Below, one piece after another: positions 9,800-20,166 of a stretch of 64,000 nucleotides of DNA (positions are counted from its first letter, which is position 1; the number at the start of each line of letters is the position of its first letter). Source of the DNA: Cercospora beticola (taxonomy: Eukaryota; Ascomycota; Dothideomycetes; Mycosphaerellales; Mycosphaerellaceae); the NCBI RefSeq assembly GCF_033473495.1, contig NC_088943.1, positions 1,592,001-1,656,000 on the forward strand, given 5' to 3'. A model generated the notes under the pieces. That model did no database searches and had not been told where the DNA came from. It worked only from the letters and a program-made list of their open reading frames with translations. The position numbers were made by a program, and so were the translations under genes.

Positions 9800-10600
9800 A
9801 TGCCTTCTCTCTGGGCGCGCGATCAATGCAAGGCGCCCTATAGCCTTTCCAAGTTACTCGAACGACATGCGATCGTAACGGGCCATGCAGCATATCGCTG
9901 CTCACAGAAACACTGCCAAAAGTCCTTTCGAGCTAGACCATCTTGGCTTCGGCATGAGAAGAGTCATCGGAGTCATAAGAACCACATCTGCTCGGCGTGC
10001 TCAAAGAGCTTCCAACGTAGGGACAATTGCAAAGAGCACGAATTCAGATGCGTGCGGCGGGCAGCCGTCAAGCTATCCCATAACTTGACCTTCGGCTTCG
10101 GTATAAGTCAGCAGCCAGATATTGTCAGCGATGATAGCAGCCACGGCCGCGAGCCGTCTCTAGACACATCAACAGCGGCTGAAGTCATGCTGAGTCTAAG
10201 AAACTGCTCCGATGCCGACACCACAGCGCACCACAATTGCAGGCACGATGCACGATTCAAACGTACTGGGATGCTGGCCGTATCTTTCAAATGTCCACTG
10301 TCCGACTGTGACAAGACTCATCAGTATCTGGAGGGACTTCAATATCACTCGAGGCAGAGCACACGTGATCAGCGTATGCAGTGCTTTGTCAATGCAGAGC
10401 CTGTGGCAATGGAGTCCACACTATCCAGACTCTTTTTCGATGCGGCCTCCGCAAAATATCTCGCGGAGACAAGGCAAGGATACTGTACCAATCTGCGACC
10501 ATCCGGCACAGAGGTATTTGAGACACAACAAACCCTCCGGGAGTCTGCTGTAAAGCGGACGACTGATGAGGCCGGCAACCATGGCATGCTTGCGTGCTGA
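9800..10600 (+). CDS. Diverged tandem paralogue of the upstream C2H2 protein (possibly decaying)
   Basis: A 266-aa frame from the ATG at 9800. The first 90 residues align without gaps to the upstream gene: KLLERHAIVTGHAAYRC against KLLEQHAQEAGHAAYRC, then FRARPSWLRHEKSH against FRARPSWVRHEKSH. Finger 1 has lost its first zinc ligand: position 7 is Arg where the paralogue has Cys (WARDQC against WTCDEC). Fingers 2 and 3 keep their ligands. A later unit FKCPLSDCDKTHQYLEGLQYH matches a single weak finger of the paralogue. The repeat linker and the C-terminal finger found in the first gene are missing, and the frame ends early inside a repeated DNA segment. This reads as an old tandem duplicate under relaxed constraint; whether it is expressed is unknown. 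Confidence 0.55.
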   Translation: MPSLWARDQCKAPYSLSKLLERHAIVTGHAAYRCSQKHCQKSFRARPSWLRHEKSHRSHKNHICSACSKSFQRRDNCKEHEFRCVRRAAVKLSHNLTFGFGISQQPDIVSDDSSHGREPSLDTSTAAEVMLSLRNCSDADTTAHHNCRHDARFKRTGMLAVSFKCPLSDCDKTHQYLEGLQYHSRQSTRDQRMQCFVNAEPVAMESTLSRLFFDAASAKYLAETRQGYCTNLRPSGTEVFETQQTLRESAVKRTTDEAGNHGMLAC

Positions 10601-10700
10601 GAGCGAGGTCTTCGTGGCGGCTTGCTGTTATCTGGCATCAGACACTTGCGAGGCACCAACCCCTCCAGGAGCCTGCTGTACAGCAGACGACTGATGGGCT
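10526..10700 (+). repeat. Imperfect direct repeat of about 46 bp
   Basis: Copy 1 is at about 10526-10572 and copy 2 at about 10654-10700. They share CTCC-GGAG-CTGCTGTA-AG-GACGACTGATG-G, with roughly eight mismatches in 46 bases and a 128-bp offset. Copy 1 overlaps the last codons of the degenerate zinc-finger frame. A second pair follows: AGCAGTCACAAC with ATACATACC downstream occurs near 10704 and again near 10790. Confidence 0.6.
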
Positions 10701-11703
10701 CAGCAGTCACAACACAATTTGGAAGATACATACCCAGCTTCATTCGTTCGAACCTAGAAAAAAAAACCGGGCAGATCTGAGTGGAGTGGTAAGCAGTCAC
10801 AACGTTTCAACAATACATACCAGATCAGTCCAGGCCAGACTCGTGGTCTGGCGTGGTGGTGAGGAAAAAATGTTGGTGACTGGAGGGAAGGGGAAGAGGA
10901 GAGAAGAGGGTGAGAGGTGCCGTTTTGTGTTGCCAGGTGGCTGACTGCTTTGCGCTTAGAGCTGTCGAAGAAGCTGTGAAGTTTCGAAACGGTCATACGC
11001 GCGCTGCGTGGGGCGAGTTGTTGGCTGGAACACGGCGTAGGCGCTTGAAGTGAAGTGAAGAAACGGTTAATCTGGAGGCACAATAGGAGCCAGGCGGTAA
11101 TTCAGGCTTCGCGTCGCATTTCGAGGGAGCTTTCGCATACGAGGCTTTCAAATGCATCTGGCATATCGAGAGAATAAAAATCGTCTTGCAGCCAACCATC
11201 GAACGCCGTATCCACATTCACGGGGTGCGAGCTCAAGGACAACACTTCTTCCGACGAACGACGGGAAGGCCACATTAATCAAGTAGCACTTCGCAAGTGC
11301 GAATCACTTACGCTCCAAGTCTAATAGGTTGGCCGCGCTTTCTCATACTAGCCTTTGATCTCGAAAGCATGTGCTCATATACAATTGCAGCAGCTTGGCA
11401 ACTTCAGCGATTTATCGTATTGCAAAGCTAAAGTGCTTGAGTAAATATATGTAACATGTGGAGCGAGAAAAGCACAGACGAGTTCTCCAAGCCCTAGGGA
11501 GGTCCATGCTCAGAGGCTGTCAGGAAGACATTGCGTGGAGCGCTTACCAGCACATGCGAAACAGACACCATTCATGGAAGCCCGCTAAAGTCACAATGGT
11601 ATAATGTGTGTTTCGGATTGGTACCATTCGACAGAGAACGTCTTGGCAAAGTCTGAGTGAGGAAGTGAAGTGGGCCCCTAGCCATTCCTTCCAAGCTGAG
11701 CTT
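10601..11703. other. Intergenic region, no gene seen
   Basis: About 1.1 kb with no frame resembling a protein family. It contains the second copies of the direct repeats, an A-run near 10758-10765 and purine-rich DNA at 10860-10920. It lies downstream of both the C2H2 paralogue and the convergent eIF2B gene. Confidence 0.4.
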
Positions 11704-13426
11704 CTAAGCATCAGTATCCTCCTCATCTTCATCGTCAAATTCCTCTTCATCCGACTCTGCCATTTCGAATGCCGTCATCTTTTCGCCCTTTGCCTCTGTG
11801 CCAGCTTCAACGATAAACCCAGGCGCGACTTCACAATCCGTGAGCCTCGTCTTCTCGTCGTCGTCATCTTGTCGCTTCCCCCTCTTCTTTTCGCCTTCTG
11901 CACTTTCAGCAGGAGCGAGCTCTTGACGTTTCGTTCCTTCGATTCGTGCTCGTCGACCAATGATGCAGCCTACGAGTTGAACACCATCACCTACTGTTAC
12001 GCCGTCCATGAGAACGCAGCGCGTGAGTCGTGCGTACGCTCCGATGTCGCAGTTGGCACCGATGACAGATTCTTTGACGATGCTGCGCATGCCCAATTTG
12101 ACATTCTCGGCTACGAGGGAGTCTTCCTGGGAAACGCGAGCTTGTTGCTCAAGAATCGCGGTCGGGTGTACCTTGTGCTCATGTGATAGCTGATGGGCTT
12201 GCTGTTTGGCAAGATATAGCGAAATGTTGAGGAGTGCGTGTGAAGTATCGATACGCCGTATTAGGGCCTGTGGATTCGTGGGGGTCGGCGTTGGTTGGAC
12301 ATATGCTAGGAGTGGCGGAATGTCCAACTGTGGTCTTGTTATGGCGGTAGCCGCGCTCTTGCCAACTCGTGACGCAAATGTGGGTCTTGGCTTGTGTTCT
12401 GAGACCGAGATTTTCGTACTTGAAAGAGCGGCTGCATCGACTGAGTCGTCTTCGATCTGAGAAGCCTCCATATCCTGAGGCGAGGTCGGTCTCTCGCCCA
12501 GCACTTCATCCAGACCAAGTTTTTCGCCCAGACCATACTGCCACTGCGCTTTCGCCCACCAGCCCAGCACGTCTTCGCTGATTGACTCGAATGTGTTCTG
12601 AGCTGCGTAGTCCTTGACCCATTTGGGAAATATGTAGACGTGCGCATCGCGGTGCTTCATCTTCATCTTTACGAGACCGTACTTCGCCGAGAGTGATGAT
12701 CGAAGCTCAAAGATCTCCTTGGCGTCTTCGATCTTGTCATTTAGCGTATCCGTAGGCATGGTGAGTATCACCTTCTCGATTTCGGAGCGTAACGAGCCTT
12801 GTGGAGGAGTAACTACAGGCAAGTCGAGTGGTACAGTGGCAACGAAATCTGTTTCATCCTTCTTATGACTGATCCATTCTAGGCCTTGGGTAGGATAGAA
12901 CAAGGCAAGTCCTCCTTTGCGTTTCGTGCCAGAAAGAGGGTTCAATGTCATCCATTGTTGAATGAGCCTTGTACCTTCCAATTCGGAGATCAAGTCGCAG
13001 GGCAAGATAACAAAGTCGGATGTGATTGCTTGCTGTACTTCAGGTAGACGTAGCAGTTCACCAGTAGCACTTTCATGGCTGAGATCTTTCGGCGCCACGA
13101 TATCGGCCTTGGGCGACGGCAAGCTTGTCAAAGCAGGATTAGTAGCAAGCGCAGATTCCAGCACTGCTTTTGATTCAGGTGGAGTGATGAGAGTGATGTC
13201 TGCAATATATCAGATCATATTGTAAAACTGTCAATCGGCGTCACTCACCACTAATTCCCATTCGGTGGCACCAGTCCATGGGATACCATACCATGGGCCG
13301 ATTTGCGATTGGTATGAGAGCTTTTGAGGACTCTTTGGGATTTGATGTGAAAGTCGTCAATGATGCACCCGGACCACATAGAATGAGCGCCTGCAAGCCC
13401 GGCGAGGGCACAGTTGCGTGAGGCAT
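11704..13426 (-). CDS. Translation initiation factor eIF2B subunit gamma (GCD1 type)
   Basis: Exons 13426-13249 and 13199-11704 with a 49-nt intron (GTGAGT to TTGCAG). The product is 557 aa. eIF2B is the guanine-nucleotide exchange factor for eIF2; gamma is part of the catalytic gamma/epsilon pair in the cytosol. The N-terminal nucleotidyl-transferase-like domain begins LQALILCGPGASLTTF and continues with ALIPIANRPMVWYPMDW; splicing then joins MGIS to DITLITPPESKAVLE, exactly as in fungal relatives. A left-handed beta-helix region lies near residues 430-500 (VIGANCDIGAYARLTRCVL), and the tail is acidic (ESDEEEFDDEDEEDTDA). An in-frame ATG at 13435 would add three residues; MPHATV is preferred by analogy with other fungi. 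Confidence 0.93.
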
Positions 13427-13812
13427 TTTGGACATGAAATATCCCCAGATTCACTCCGCGGGCCGTGATATTGTGTTCGCTTCAGTTAGACGCCAGATGC
13501 TGTACAACAGCAGAACTTCCCTTGACGCATACAGTCTTCCGAATTTCTCTTGCATATGAAACGGTGGTCGTCCGGCCTCGTGTGATGTCGTCGTCGCTCG
13601 TCGGATATCTCGTGTCGGAACAGTCACAAGCAAAGTCTCGGCAAGTTTAGAGTTCGATTTGGGGACGATCCCTGGCACTAGCGAGCTTCCCTGCCAACAT
13701 CTCCAGCCACCAGCGACAAACAAACAGCTGATGAGCGTCCCGCCTGCCACCTCGTCGCCCCTCTTCCACCTTCACCTCGCTGCCCGCGCGACGCCCATGT
13801 AGCGGCGACAGC
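13427..13812. promoter_or_regulatory. Head-to-head promoter region of eIF2B gamma and the Pex22-like gene
   Basis: A 386-bp spacer between two outward-facing genes. No coding frame is supported. Pyrimidine-rich stretches occur upstream of the rightward gene (13735-13790), as is common in fungal promoters. Confidence 0.4.
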
Positions 13813-15307
13813 ATGTCGTACGACCGGAACATACGCCGGACGACCACCACACGCAACTCTCGTGGTCGTCCGCTCTATGCTCCACCTCCTCCGCCCCCCG
13901 GGAGCCACAATCGCAATCACTCCGTCCTCGGCTATTGGGTGCCTCTAGTCACGATTGGAACGATCGCAGTCGGTGGTCTGGCAGCTTGGATATGGAGCGA
14001 GCGCAGCGACAACGACGATGACCACTACCCGCACGACAAGCCGCAACGGCCACCCGGACCTGGAGGGCCGTATCCTACACAGGGCGCACAGCCATATCCT
14101 GGTGGACCACAAGCGCAGCCTCCAGGTGCTGGAGCTCCAGGCTATGTTCCACTGCAAGAACCGACTCAACCCCCTCCACCTGTGAGCGGAGATGTCACAG
14201 GAGCCAGCTACGGCGGAGGATCTGCCAGCGCCTACTACGATGCGAGCTCAACCACGTCGCGGAATGTCACAGAACGCAACGATGCCACATTTCTGGGAAG
14301 AGTGATGCGTAGAACGCCTAGTCCGCAGCAGTTCTTCGACAATGCTTCGAGGCAGGTCATGGGCGGCATGGCTGCTGCAGGAAAGGCGCTGGGCAGCATC
14401 ATGGAGGTAGACAGCAGAGATCACAGCGAGGAGAGGCGACGACTGGATGAACGTGAGGGCTTCAGTGATCATGAAAGGTGGAGTGAAGAAGCCGAAGATA
14501 GGCAGAGAATCAATACTGTCGAGAAGGGAGGCAAGAACAGCGGCACAAGAGACACCAAAGGCACAGCGAAGCGCACAGTTGCAATTGTCGTCAGTGCAGA
14601 TGTGGACGACCATGATACTGCGCATGAAGATGCATTCCGAACTGAGCACGGCGTAAGTACAAGCACAAGCATTGCTGATGCGGCTTCTGCTAACACGAGT
14701 CCAGTCCATCCTTTCGCATCTTCCAGAGGTCTTCAAGTCCGACAACACTGATCTCTTCGTCCTGATCTACGCTCCCAACCTCAAGAATCTGCCTTCGACC
14801 AGCGCATCATCTGTCCTCGGATCCTCATACTCGAACATCTCGACCCCAGCACAAACTCCTGGCAGCGAGCTGCAGTCCATCTCACCCCGCATCGACGCCA
14901 CGCACCCAACTTTCGATAACCTGCAACAGCAGGCTCAGGCTCTCGTTGATCACCCAACAAAGATCATGCCATTCTCTACTCCAGCCGGCTACGTCAGCAT
15001 CCTCCGACATCTCGCTCCACAGATCGTCTACATTAGCGACACCCTCTCTGGCCGCGAAGGCGAGACAGTCGCTCAGCTCAAAGGCTGGGTCGGACACACT
15101 GTTCTCGTCGTCGGAGACGAAGGCCATGGTGGTCTTGCTGATACCGAGACGGAGACGGAGACTGAGGATGAGAGAAAGAGGCAGAAGAAGAGCGATAAGA
15201 GATGGTGGGAACACTCGAGCATTGTCGGCCTCGGAAAGGAGATCGACGTTGTTGATGCCATGAGAGTTGGTGATGACTGGGCGAGACGAGTTAATGGACG
15301 AGAGTGA
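13813..15307 (+). CDS. Peroxin 22-like protein
   Basis: Exons 13813-14652 and 14705-15307 with a 52-nt intron (GTAAGT, CTAAC branch, CCAG). The product is 480 aa. There is one membrane span near the N-terminus (about residues 40-60, VLGYWVPLVTIGTIAVGG), followed by a Pro/Gly-rich linker and then a folded C-terminal part. The latter starts VAIVVSADVDD and is continued after the intron by ILSHLPE, LFVLIYAP, MPFSTPAGYVSILRHLAPQ and VGHTVLVVGD. This matches the architecture of filamentous-fungal Pex22-like proteins, which anchor the Pex4 ubiquitin-conjugating enzyme at the peroxisome for receptor recycling. The assignment rests on overall pattern and memory of the family, so it is less certain than for the enzymes nearby. 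Confidence 0.65.
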
Positions 15308-15637
15308 GCATTGAACCGAGCACAGGATATGAGAACATGCGAGGAAAAATGGACCTGAAAGCGGATATGAGTGTGTATAGTTTTGATTTTTTTGCTCGCG
15401 TTTGACGAGGGCTGTTTCGATAACCCGTTATGATGCTGATGACTTTGAACTTAGTCGAGACCAATACTTGTCTAGTCCCTGATTTGCCTCTGTTCACCCT
15501 CCTTCTCCGCAGCCTGGCACGGGCTTCCTGCGATGCAAAGTCCCCTGACAAGGGCTGCAGTTCTCATGGGACCATCTTGTTCGCGGCTTCAATGCTCTGC
15601 TCTACTTGCTGGGCTAGCACCAGATGCCACGGCTCAT
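15308..15637. other. Short convergent intergenic region
   Basis: 330 bp between two convergent genes. Nothing beyond the 3' flanks is seen. Confidence 0.4.
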
Positions 15638-16332
15638 TCAACATTCGGTTTCTACACCCAAAAGCTGCAGAACGTGCGCCGGCGTCTCTGCTCGCGCCCA
15701 TGACGCGTCACTATCTGGCTCAAGTCCTGGCGGATTCAAGCTCACGATACCGCGTGGACCGCGAGCACCGTATGCGCCTATTTTGACGCCAGTGGAATCG
15801 ACATAGCGCGTGCGAATGATAGTTTCTGGCCTGGCTGGTGGTACAGAGAATCGGTGGACACTGGGGATCTCGACCTCGTCCACTGGTGGTTGACACATGA
15901 ACATATTCTGCCATGAGCGCCTGCCGAAGCGAGCATTGAACCTTCTGTGATCGTCCTCTGCCATGAAGCCTTTGTCAGATACGATGTGGTACATCATCGG
16001 ATTTGCGATTCGATTGGCTTTCGAGTCGCCTGTCGGCTTTGCAGTCGGGCGGAAAAAGAGTCCTTTCTGAAGGCTTGGAGAAGTATCGATCATCTGCTTC
16101 CACGCCTTGCAGACTTGCAGACTAGAGGCACGCTGATGAGAAGATCTTGATTTGGAACGTGCAACAGCACGCGCTCGAGAAGCTCGGCAACATCGAAGAC
16201 TCTGTAGCTCGTATGCAGCTCCTGCTGCAGCAATTCAGTCAGCTGGTGGCAGAGATAGTGATGTTCTCCACTAACCTCGTCCGCGGCCATGTCGGACACC
16301 GGCTTGGACTCGCTGGATGCTGCCATTGTCAT
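15638..16332 (-). pseudogene. F-box protein gene broken by an 8-bp tandem duplication
   Basis: Two frames make up one F-box protein. The upstream frame, from the ATG at 16332, reads into an F-box (FDVAELLERVLLHVPNQDLL, then SVPLVCK) and then runs into a stop. The downstream frame picks up with MIDTSPSLQKGLFFRPTA, the usual continuation of dothideomycete F-box proteins, and runs 150 residues to 15638. At the junction the + strand has CTTGCAGA twice in tandem (16106-16121); a single copy would put both frames in register. F-box proteins bring substrates to SCF ubiquitin ligases. The gap is far too short for an intron. Either this allele is a recent pseudogene or the read has an assembly error. 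If functional, it would be about 230 aa. Confidence 0.75.
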
Positions 16333-16710
16333 TTTTGGTGTTATGTAGGAGAGACGTCTTGAGTTCAAAGTTTTTCCTTAGTCGAAGGCGCCTGAAGCGA
16401 AGTGACGTTGCAGCTACGGCGCTCATCGTTTGCACCTGCCTCATGCCAGCAGCAAGTTCGCCTCTGGGCTCACTCACCTACCGCGTTGTATGACTTGCTT
16501 TCCGTGTGAGGGTATGCAAGTCCTCGAGATCACCCCTCAAATTAGCTTGGAAACAGTACGTACCGCAATATAAGATCCGACAGTCTGTTGCACGTGTGAC
16601 TTCTTCATCTTGTATACTGTACACTTCTGCCTCTTTCTCTATACCTGTATGCTTGCCGGCTTCAATGCTCACACTCACACTTCTATACCTCCCCCACTCA
16701 CTGCTCCCAC
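16333..16710. other. Intergenic region, no gene seen
   Basis: 378 bp upstream of the F-box pseudogene and downstream of COQ10. A pyrimidine-rich tract at 16620-16740 overlaps the COQ10 3' end. No coding signal. Confidence 0.4.
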
Positions 16711-17547
16711 TCACAACCTCTTCGGCCTCTCATCCCTCGCATGCCCCTTCCCAACCATAACATCCTTCACCCTCTGCTCAAACGCCTCAATCATCTTATC
16801 CGCAACCTTTGGCGCCGCCCCTCCAGCAACAGCCGCATACAACGGATTCGAAAACTGAAACTCAATCGCCAAATTCACCTCCGTCTTATGCTGACTCGGC
16901 ACCGGATTCGTCTCTTCCGTATTCCTATGCGCATTCTCCTTATCCACCGCACTCGTCGGCGGAGGTTTATACGGATAAGGCTTCAACGACCACCTCGTCA
17001 ACAAATGCGCCATGACCGTATCCGTCCTGCTCGGATCCTGATCGGCATTCTCAGGTCGAGGACTATGGTGTGCGATTTCATCTCCGGAGAGTGTGCTTTT
17101 CATGTTTCCTGAGACTGCTTCGACGATTTTGCCGGGGACGCAGTAGACTCTTGAGGTGAATTCTTCTTTGATTTGGTCGTTGAAGCCGATGACTAGTTTG
17201 GCTTCTTCGGGGTATTTTTTGCCATCTTGAGCTGTTGGGGCGGAGTATTTTGTTACGATGCTGCCTTGGCAGAAGGGGAGGAATTGGCTGTAGGATGCGA
17301 CGTCGGAGATGATTTCGTAGATTACGGCGGATGGGTAGGGCAGCGTGCGTTGGGCTGTGAGGGTTTGATTCGAGCCGAATGGGTTGGTGTTTCCGCCTGA
17401 ATCGCCGAAGAAAGCTCGTTTTTGCTGTTTCGCGTGCGTGGGAGTTCGTGGTGTCGCGTTGGCTAAGCAGGCAGCTCGGCAGCTGTAAGCAGGTGTTCGT
17501 GAGCTGGCATTGAGCAGGGCAGAAGTGAGAGGCCGTATCGACTTCAT
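16711..17547 (-). CDS. COQ10: Coenzyme Q-binding protein COQ10, mitochondrial
   Basis: A single exon of 278 aa. It is a START/polyketide-cyclase-fold protein that binds ubiquinone and supports its delivery to the respiratory chain at the inner mitochondrial membrane. The N-terminus (first 45 residues, rich in Arg, Ser and Ala and lacking acids) looks like a mitochondrial presequence and ends near KQQKRAFFGD. Core motifs are LPYPSAVIYEIISDVASYSQ, FLPFCQGS, LVIGFNDQIKEEFTSRV, VNLAIEFQFSNPLYAAVAG and the C-terminal helix MIEAFEQRVKDVMVG. An insertion of about 40 residues in the middle (polar, around DPSRTDTVMAHLL) is common in fungal copies. It is divergent from the tRNA methyltransferase gene across about 330 bp. 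Confidence 0.92.
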   Translation of the reverse strand: MKSIRPLTSALLNASSRTPAYSCRAACLANATPRTPTHAKQQKRAFFGDSGGNTNPFGSNQTLTAQRTLPYPSAVIYEIISDVASYSQFLPFCQGSIVTKYSAPTAQDGKKYPEEAKLVIGFNDQIKEEFTSRVYCVPGKIVEAVSGNMKSTLSGDEIAHHSPRPENADQDPSRTDTVMAHLLTRWSLKPYPYKPPPTSAVDKENAHRNTEETNPVPSQHKTEVNLAIEFQFSNPLYAAVAGGAAPKVADKMIEAFEQRVKDVMVGKGHARDERPKRL

Positions 17548-17878
17548 GATCGCGATAGCAAAGGAGTTGGTGCGCGTTGAGCTATGTAGCAGACTCTATT
17601 TGGCGTCAAAAAGGCCTCCTGATGTCAGCATGCACTCCGCGACGCTTCCGCCAAATTGTCTATAGCAGACGTTTGGATGCATCATCGACATCATGATTCG
17701 CGAGGAAGCTTTCGTATTCCCACATTTCTCGGCTTCGCTTAGCGCCAGGGCTCCCGGTACCGGCGCTTAGCGCGGCTGTAATGCTGGAATAAGCGAGCTT
17801 TAGCGCGGGTTGAGTGAAGCTCACTTGATGAAGACCATTTTCTGCTGCCAAGAACACGTCAACGAATGGTCTTTTGCA

Positions 17879-19156
17879 ATGGCAGCCTCTGGTGATCAAA
17901 ATGTCGAGATGCCGTTGCGGCAGAAGCAGCCGAAAGCGCAACTCACGAAAGGCATGGAACACATCCGAAAATATGTGACTGTGCAGGAAACAACGCCCAC
18001 AGATCAAGCGACAGCAGGGGAGGATGCATATGGAGTGCCCGCCACATACGAACCTATTCGGAAGCCAGCGACGGACTCGAAGAACAATCCGGAGAAGCGG
18101 AGTGATCCATTCCAGTTCGGCTCTCGATACCTGGAAGAAGGCGACGACATTTTCGCACACAATGCATGGGACCACGTCGCTGTCGATCCGGAATACAACG
18201 ACTTCATTGAGCAGCAAACGATATTTCAACGAGAGAACCAGGTGTCTGATTTCGACAAGAAGCGATTCAACGAGAAGCCAGAGAAGTGGTGGGATAAGTT
18301 CTACAGCAATAATCAGGCCAATTTCTTCAAGGACCGAAAATGGTTGGTGCAGGAATTTCCTATTCTTGGCGAAGTCACGCAGGAAGGCTATGGGCCCGTT
18401 ACTGTGCTCGAGGTGGGCGCAGGCGCCGGGAACACAGCTTTTCCAGTGCTGGCGAATAATCGAAATGCTGAATTGAGACTGCATGCGTGCGACTATAGCA
18501 AGAAGGCGATTGAGGTGATCAGGTCTCAGCCAGCATACAAGGACCAGGAGACAGCTGTGCTCCAGGCTGATGTGTGGGACGCTGCGGGGACAGAGTTACC
18601 ACCAGGACTCGGAGCAGAGTCCGTGGACGTGATTGTGATGATTTTCATCTTCAGCGCTCTGGCCCCCGATCAATGGGCGCAGGCCGTCGAAAATGCCTAT
18701 CGACTGCTCAAACCTGGCGGGGAGATCTTGTTTCGCGACTACGGCCGCGGCGATCTCGCGCAGGTACGCTTCAAAAAGGGACGCTACCTAGACGAGAACT
18801 TCTACTGCAGAGGCGATGGAACACGCGTCTACTTTTTCGAGGAGCAGGAATTGAGAGACATCTGGGAGGGCCGCCGGCAAACGCAGGCACCGAGCGGGCG
18901 TGACGGCCACGATGGTCAAGCTCAGGGTAGTGGTGTCATCGAGGGCTCGATAAAGGATGCAGCCCGGTTCGACATCGTCAACCTCGCTGTAGATCGACGC
19001 ATGCTCGTGAATCGACAGCGTAAGTTGAAGATGTATCGTTGTTGGATGCAAGGACGTTTTCGCAAGCCTGTTGACGAGGACAACGTCGGCGCGCGAAGCA
19101 GGATCTTCCGCGACGGTGATGGGGCGCGGGAAGGAGGTGCCGTCCCCGTGCCGTAG
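17879..19156 (+). CDS. tRNA N3-methylcytidine methyltransferase (TRM140/METTL2 family)
   Basis: 425 aa from the ATG at 17879; an in-frame ATG at 17828 would give 442 aa. Class-I SAM-dependent methyltransferase that makes m3C at position 32 of the anticodon loop of tRNA-Thr/Ser. Signatures are SRYLEEGDDIFAHNAWDHV, WWDKFYSNNQANFFKDRKW, the SAM loop VLEVGAGAGNTAFPVL, HACDYSKKAIEVI, FIFSALAPDQWAQAV and LLKPGGEILFRDYGRGDLAQ, then RGDGTRVYFFEEQEL. The C-terminal RQRKLKMYRCWMQGRF is the family's usual ending, followed by a weakly conserved tail. Unlike yeast Abp140 there is no actin-binding N-terminal part, as usual for filamentous fungi. No intron is needed. Confidence 0.92.
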   Translation: MAASGDQNVEMPLRQKQPKAQLTKGMEHIRKYVTVQETTPTDQATAGEDAYGVPATYEPIRKPATDSKNNPEKRSDPFQFGSRYLEEGDDIFAHNAWDHVAVDPEYNDFIEQQTIFQRENQVSDFDKKRFNEKPEKWWDKFYSNNQANFFKDRKWLVQEFPILGEVTQEGYGPVTVLEVGAGAGNTAFPVLANNRNAELRLHACDYSKKAIEVIRSQPAYKDQETAVLQADVWDAAGTELPPGLGAESVDVIVMIFIFSALAPDQWAQAVENAYRLLKPGGEILFRDYGRGDLAQVRFKKGRYLDENFYCRGDGTRVYFFEEQELRDIWEGRRQTQAPSGRDGHDGQAQGSGVIEGSIKDAARFDIVNLAVDRRMLVNRQRKLKMYRCWMQGRFRKPVDEDNVGARSRIFRDGDGAREGGAVPVP

Positions 19157-20166
19157 AGTCCACAGAAATGCCAAGAAAATGCACCACCATCGCGATGCAC
19201 CTCTTGTCATTTTCATGGTGTGCTGCAATAGGCTCCGCCGACGAGATATTCGAATGTAGGGCATGCGTCTAACAAAGGGGCAAGCGCGAGCTGCAGCTGC
19301 CGCGGTGGTTCGAGAAATTAGCCTTCTTGCTGCGCCGTAGGGCTGCATTGTCGGGCACATCAGTGGCTGGGATCTCCACTGTCCCTCTTTGCCTGGCGAT
19401 TCGCGAAGCGCGGCGGCCCATTGGCTAGCAGTGGAGACAGTGTTTTGCCTGCTGTACCGAGAAGGAAGTGCGTGCCAATTAAATTGTTTCCGATGAAGCA
19501 GACTGGGCATAAATTTCAATGAAGCGGGCACCTTCTTGTGAAATGCCTCGCTCTCGTCTTTCCCTTTCTCTTCCTTCGTCTCGCACTCTTTGGCGGTCGA
19601 CTTGAATCTCCCAATGGTTGCTGAGCTGGTCCAGGAGCAGGGTTCGCTCCGAAACATGTTCGTCGTGACGCTGACATCTTTCCACGGTCGACTTCACGTC
19701 CGCGACGCCTCTGTTCCACTCTGGCCCTCAGATCGCAGAAAGAGCCATCGCAATGACCTGCATTTGGCAGGTCCGAGGTTCGGTTGCGACGTCCGAGTGA
19801 AGGGAACTGCCGCTTGAACATAGCCGATCCAAGGTCACGGTGAGACATGGCGCATTCATCGCGATCTTCGTCCACGAAATGCAAAAGCAAGGGAAGAATT
19901 TTACCGAAATATCTATTGTCATACGAAGCTGTTGCTCAAGCGAAAGAAGGTAAGAATCGAAGCCATCGTTACTACCATCCGGCGCGAGCCGGCGCAGCAG
20001 AATCGCACCCACTCCAACGAGGTATTACCTTCCATGTGCTGCGAGACACCTGCCCTCTATGCGACCAACCGAAACCCACGTGCGCCGATCCAGATACCGA
20101 GAAAATGGCACCTAGCTAGCCAGCGGCAGCACGATGCATATGCGCTGGAACCACCCACTGTCGACT
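19157..20166. other. Intergenic region, no gene seen
   Basis: About 1 kb between two convergent genes. Short frames on both strands show no motif or splice support. Confidence 0.4.

Noticed and set aside
17660..18484. 274-codon frame antisense to the tRNA methyltransferase gene
   Set aside because: It overlaps conserved coding sequence on the other strand and shows no motif.
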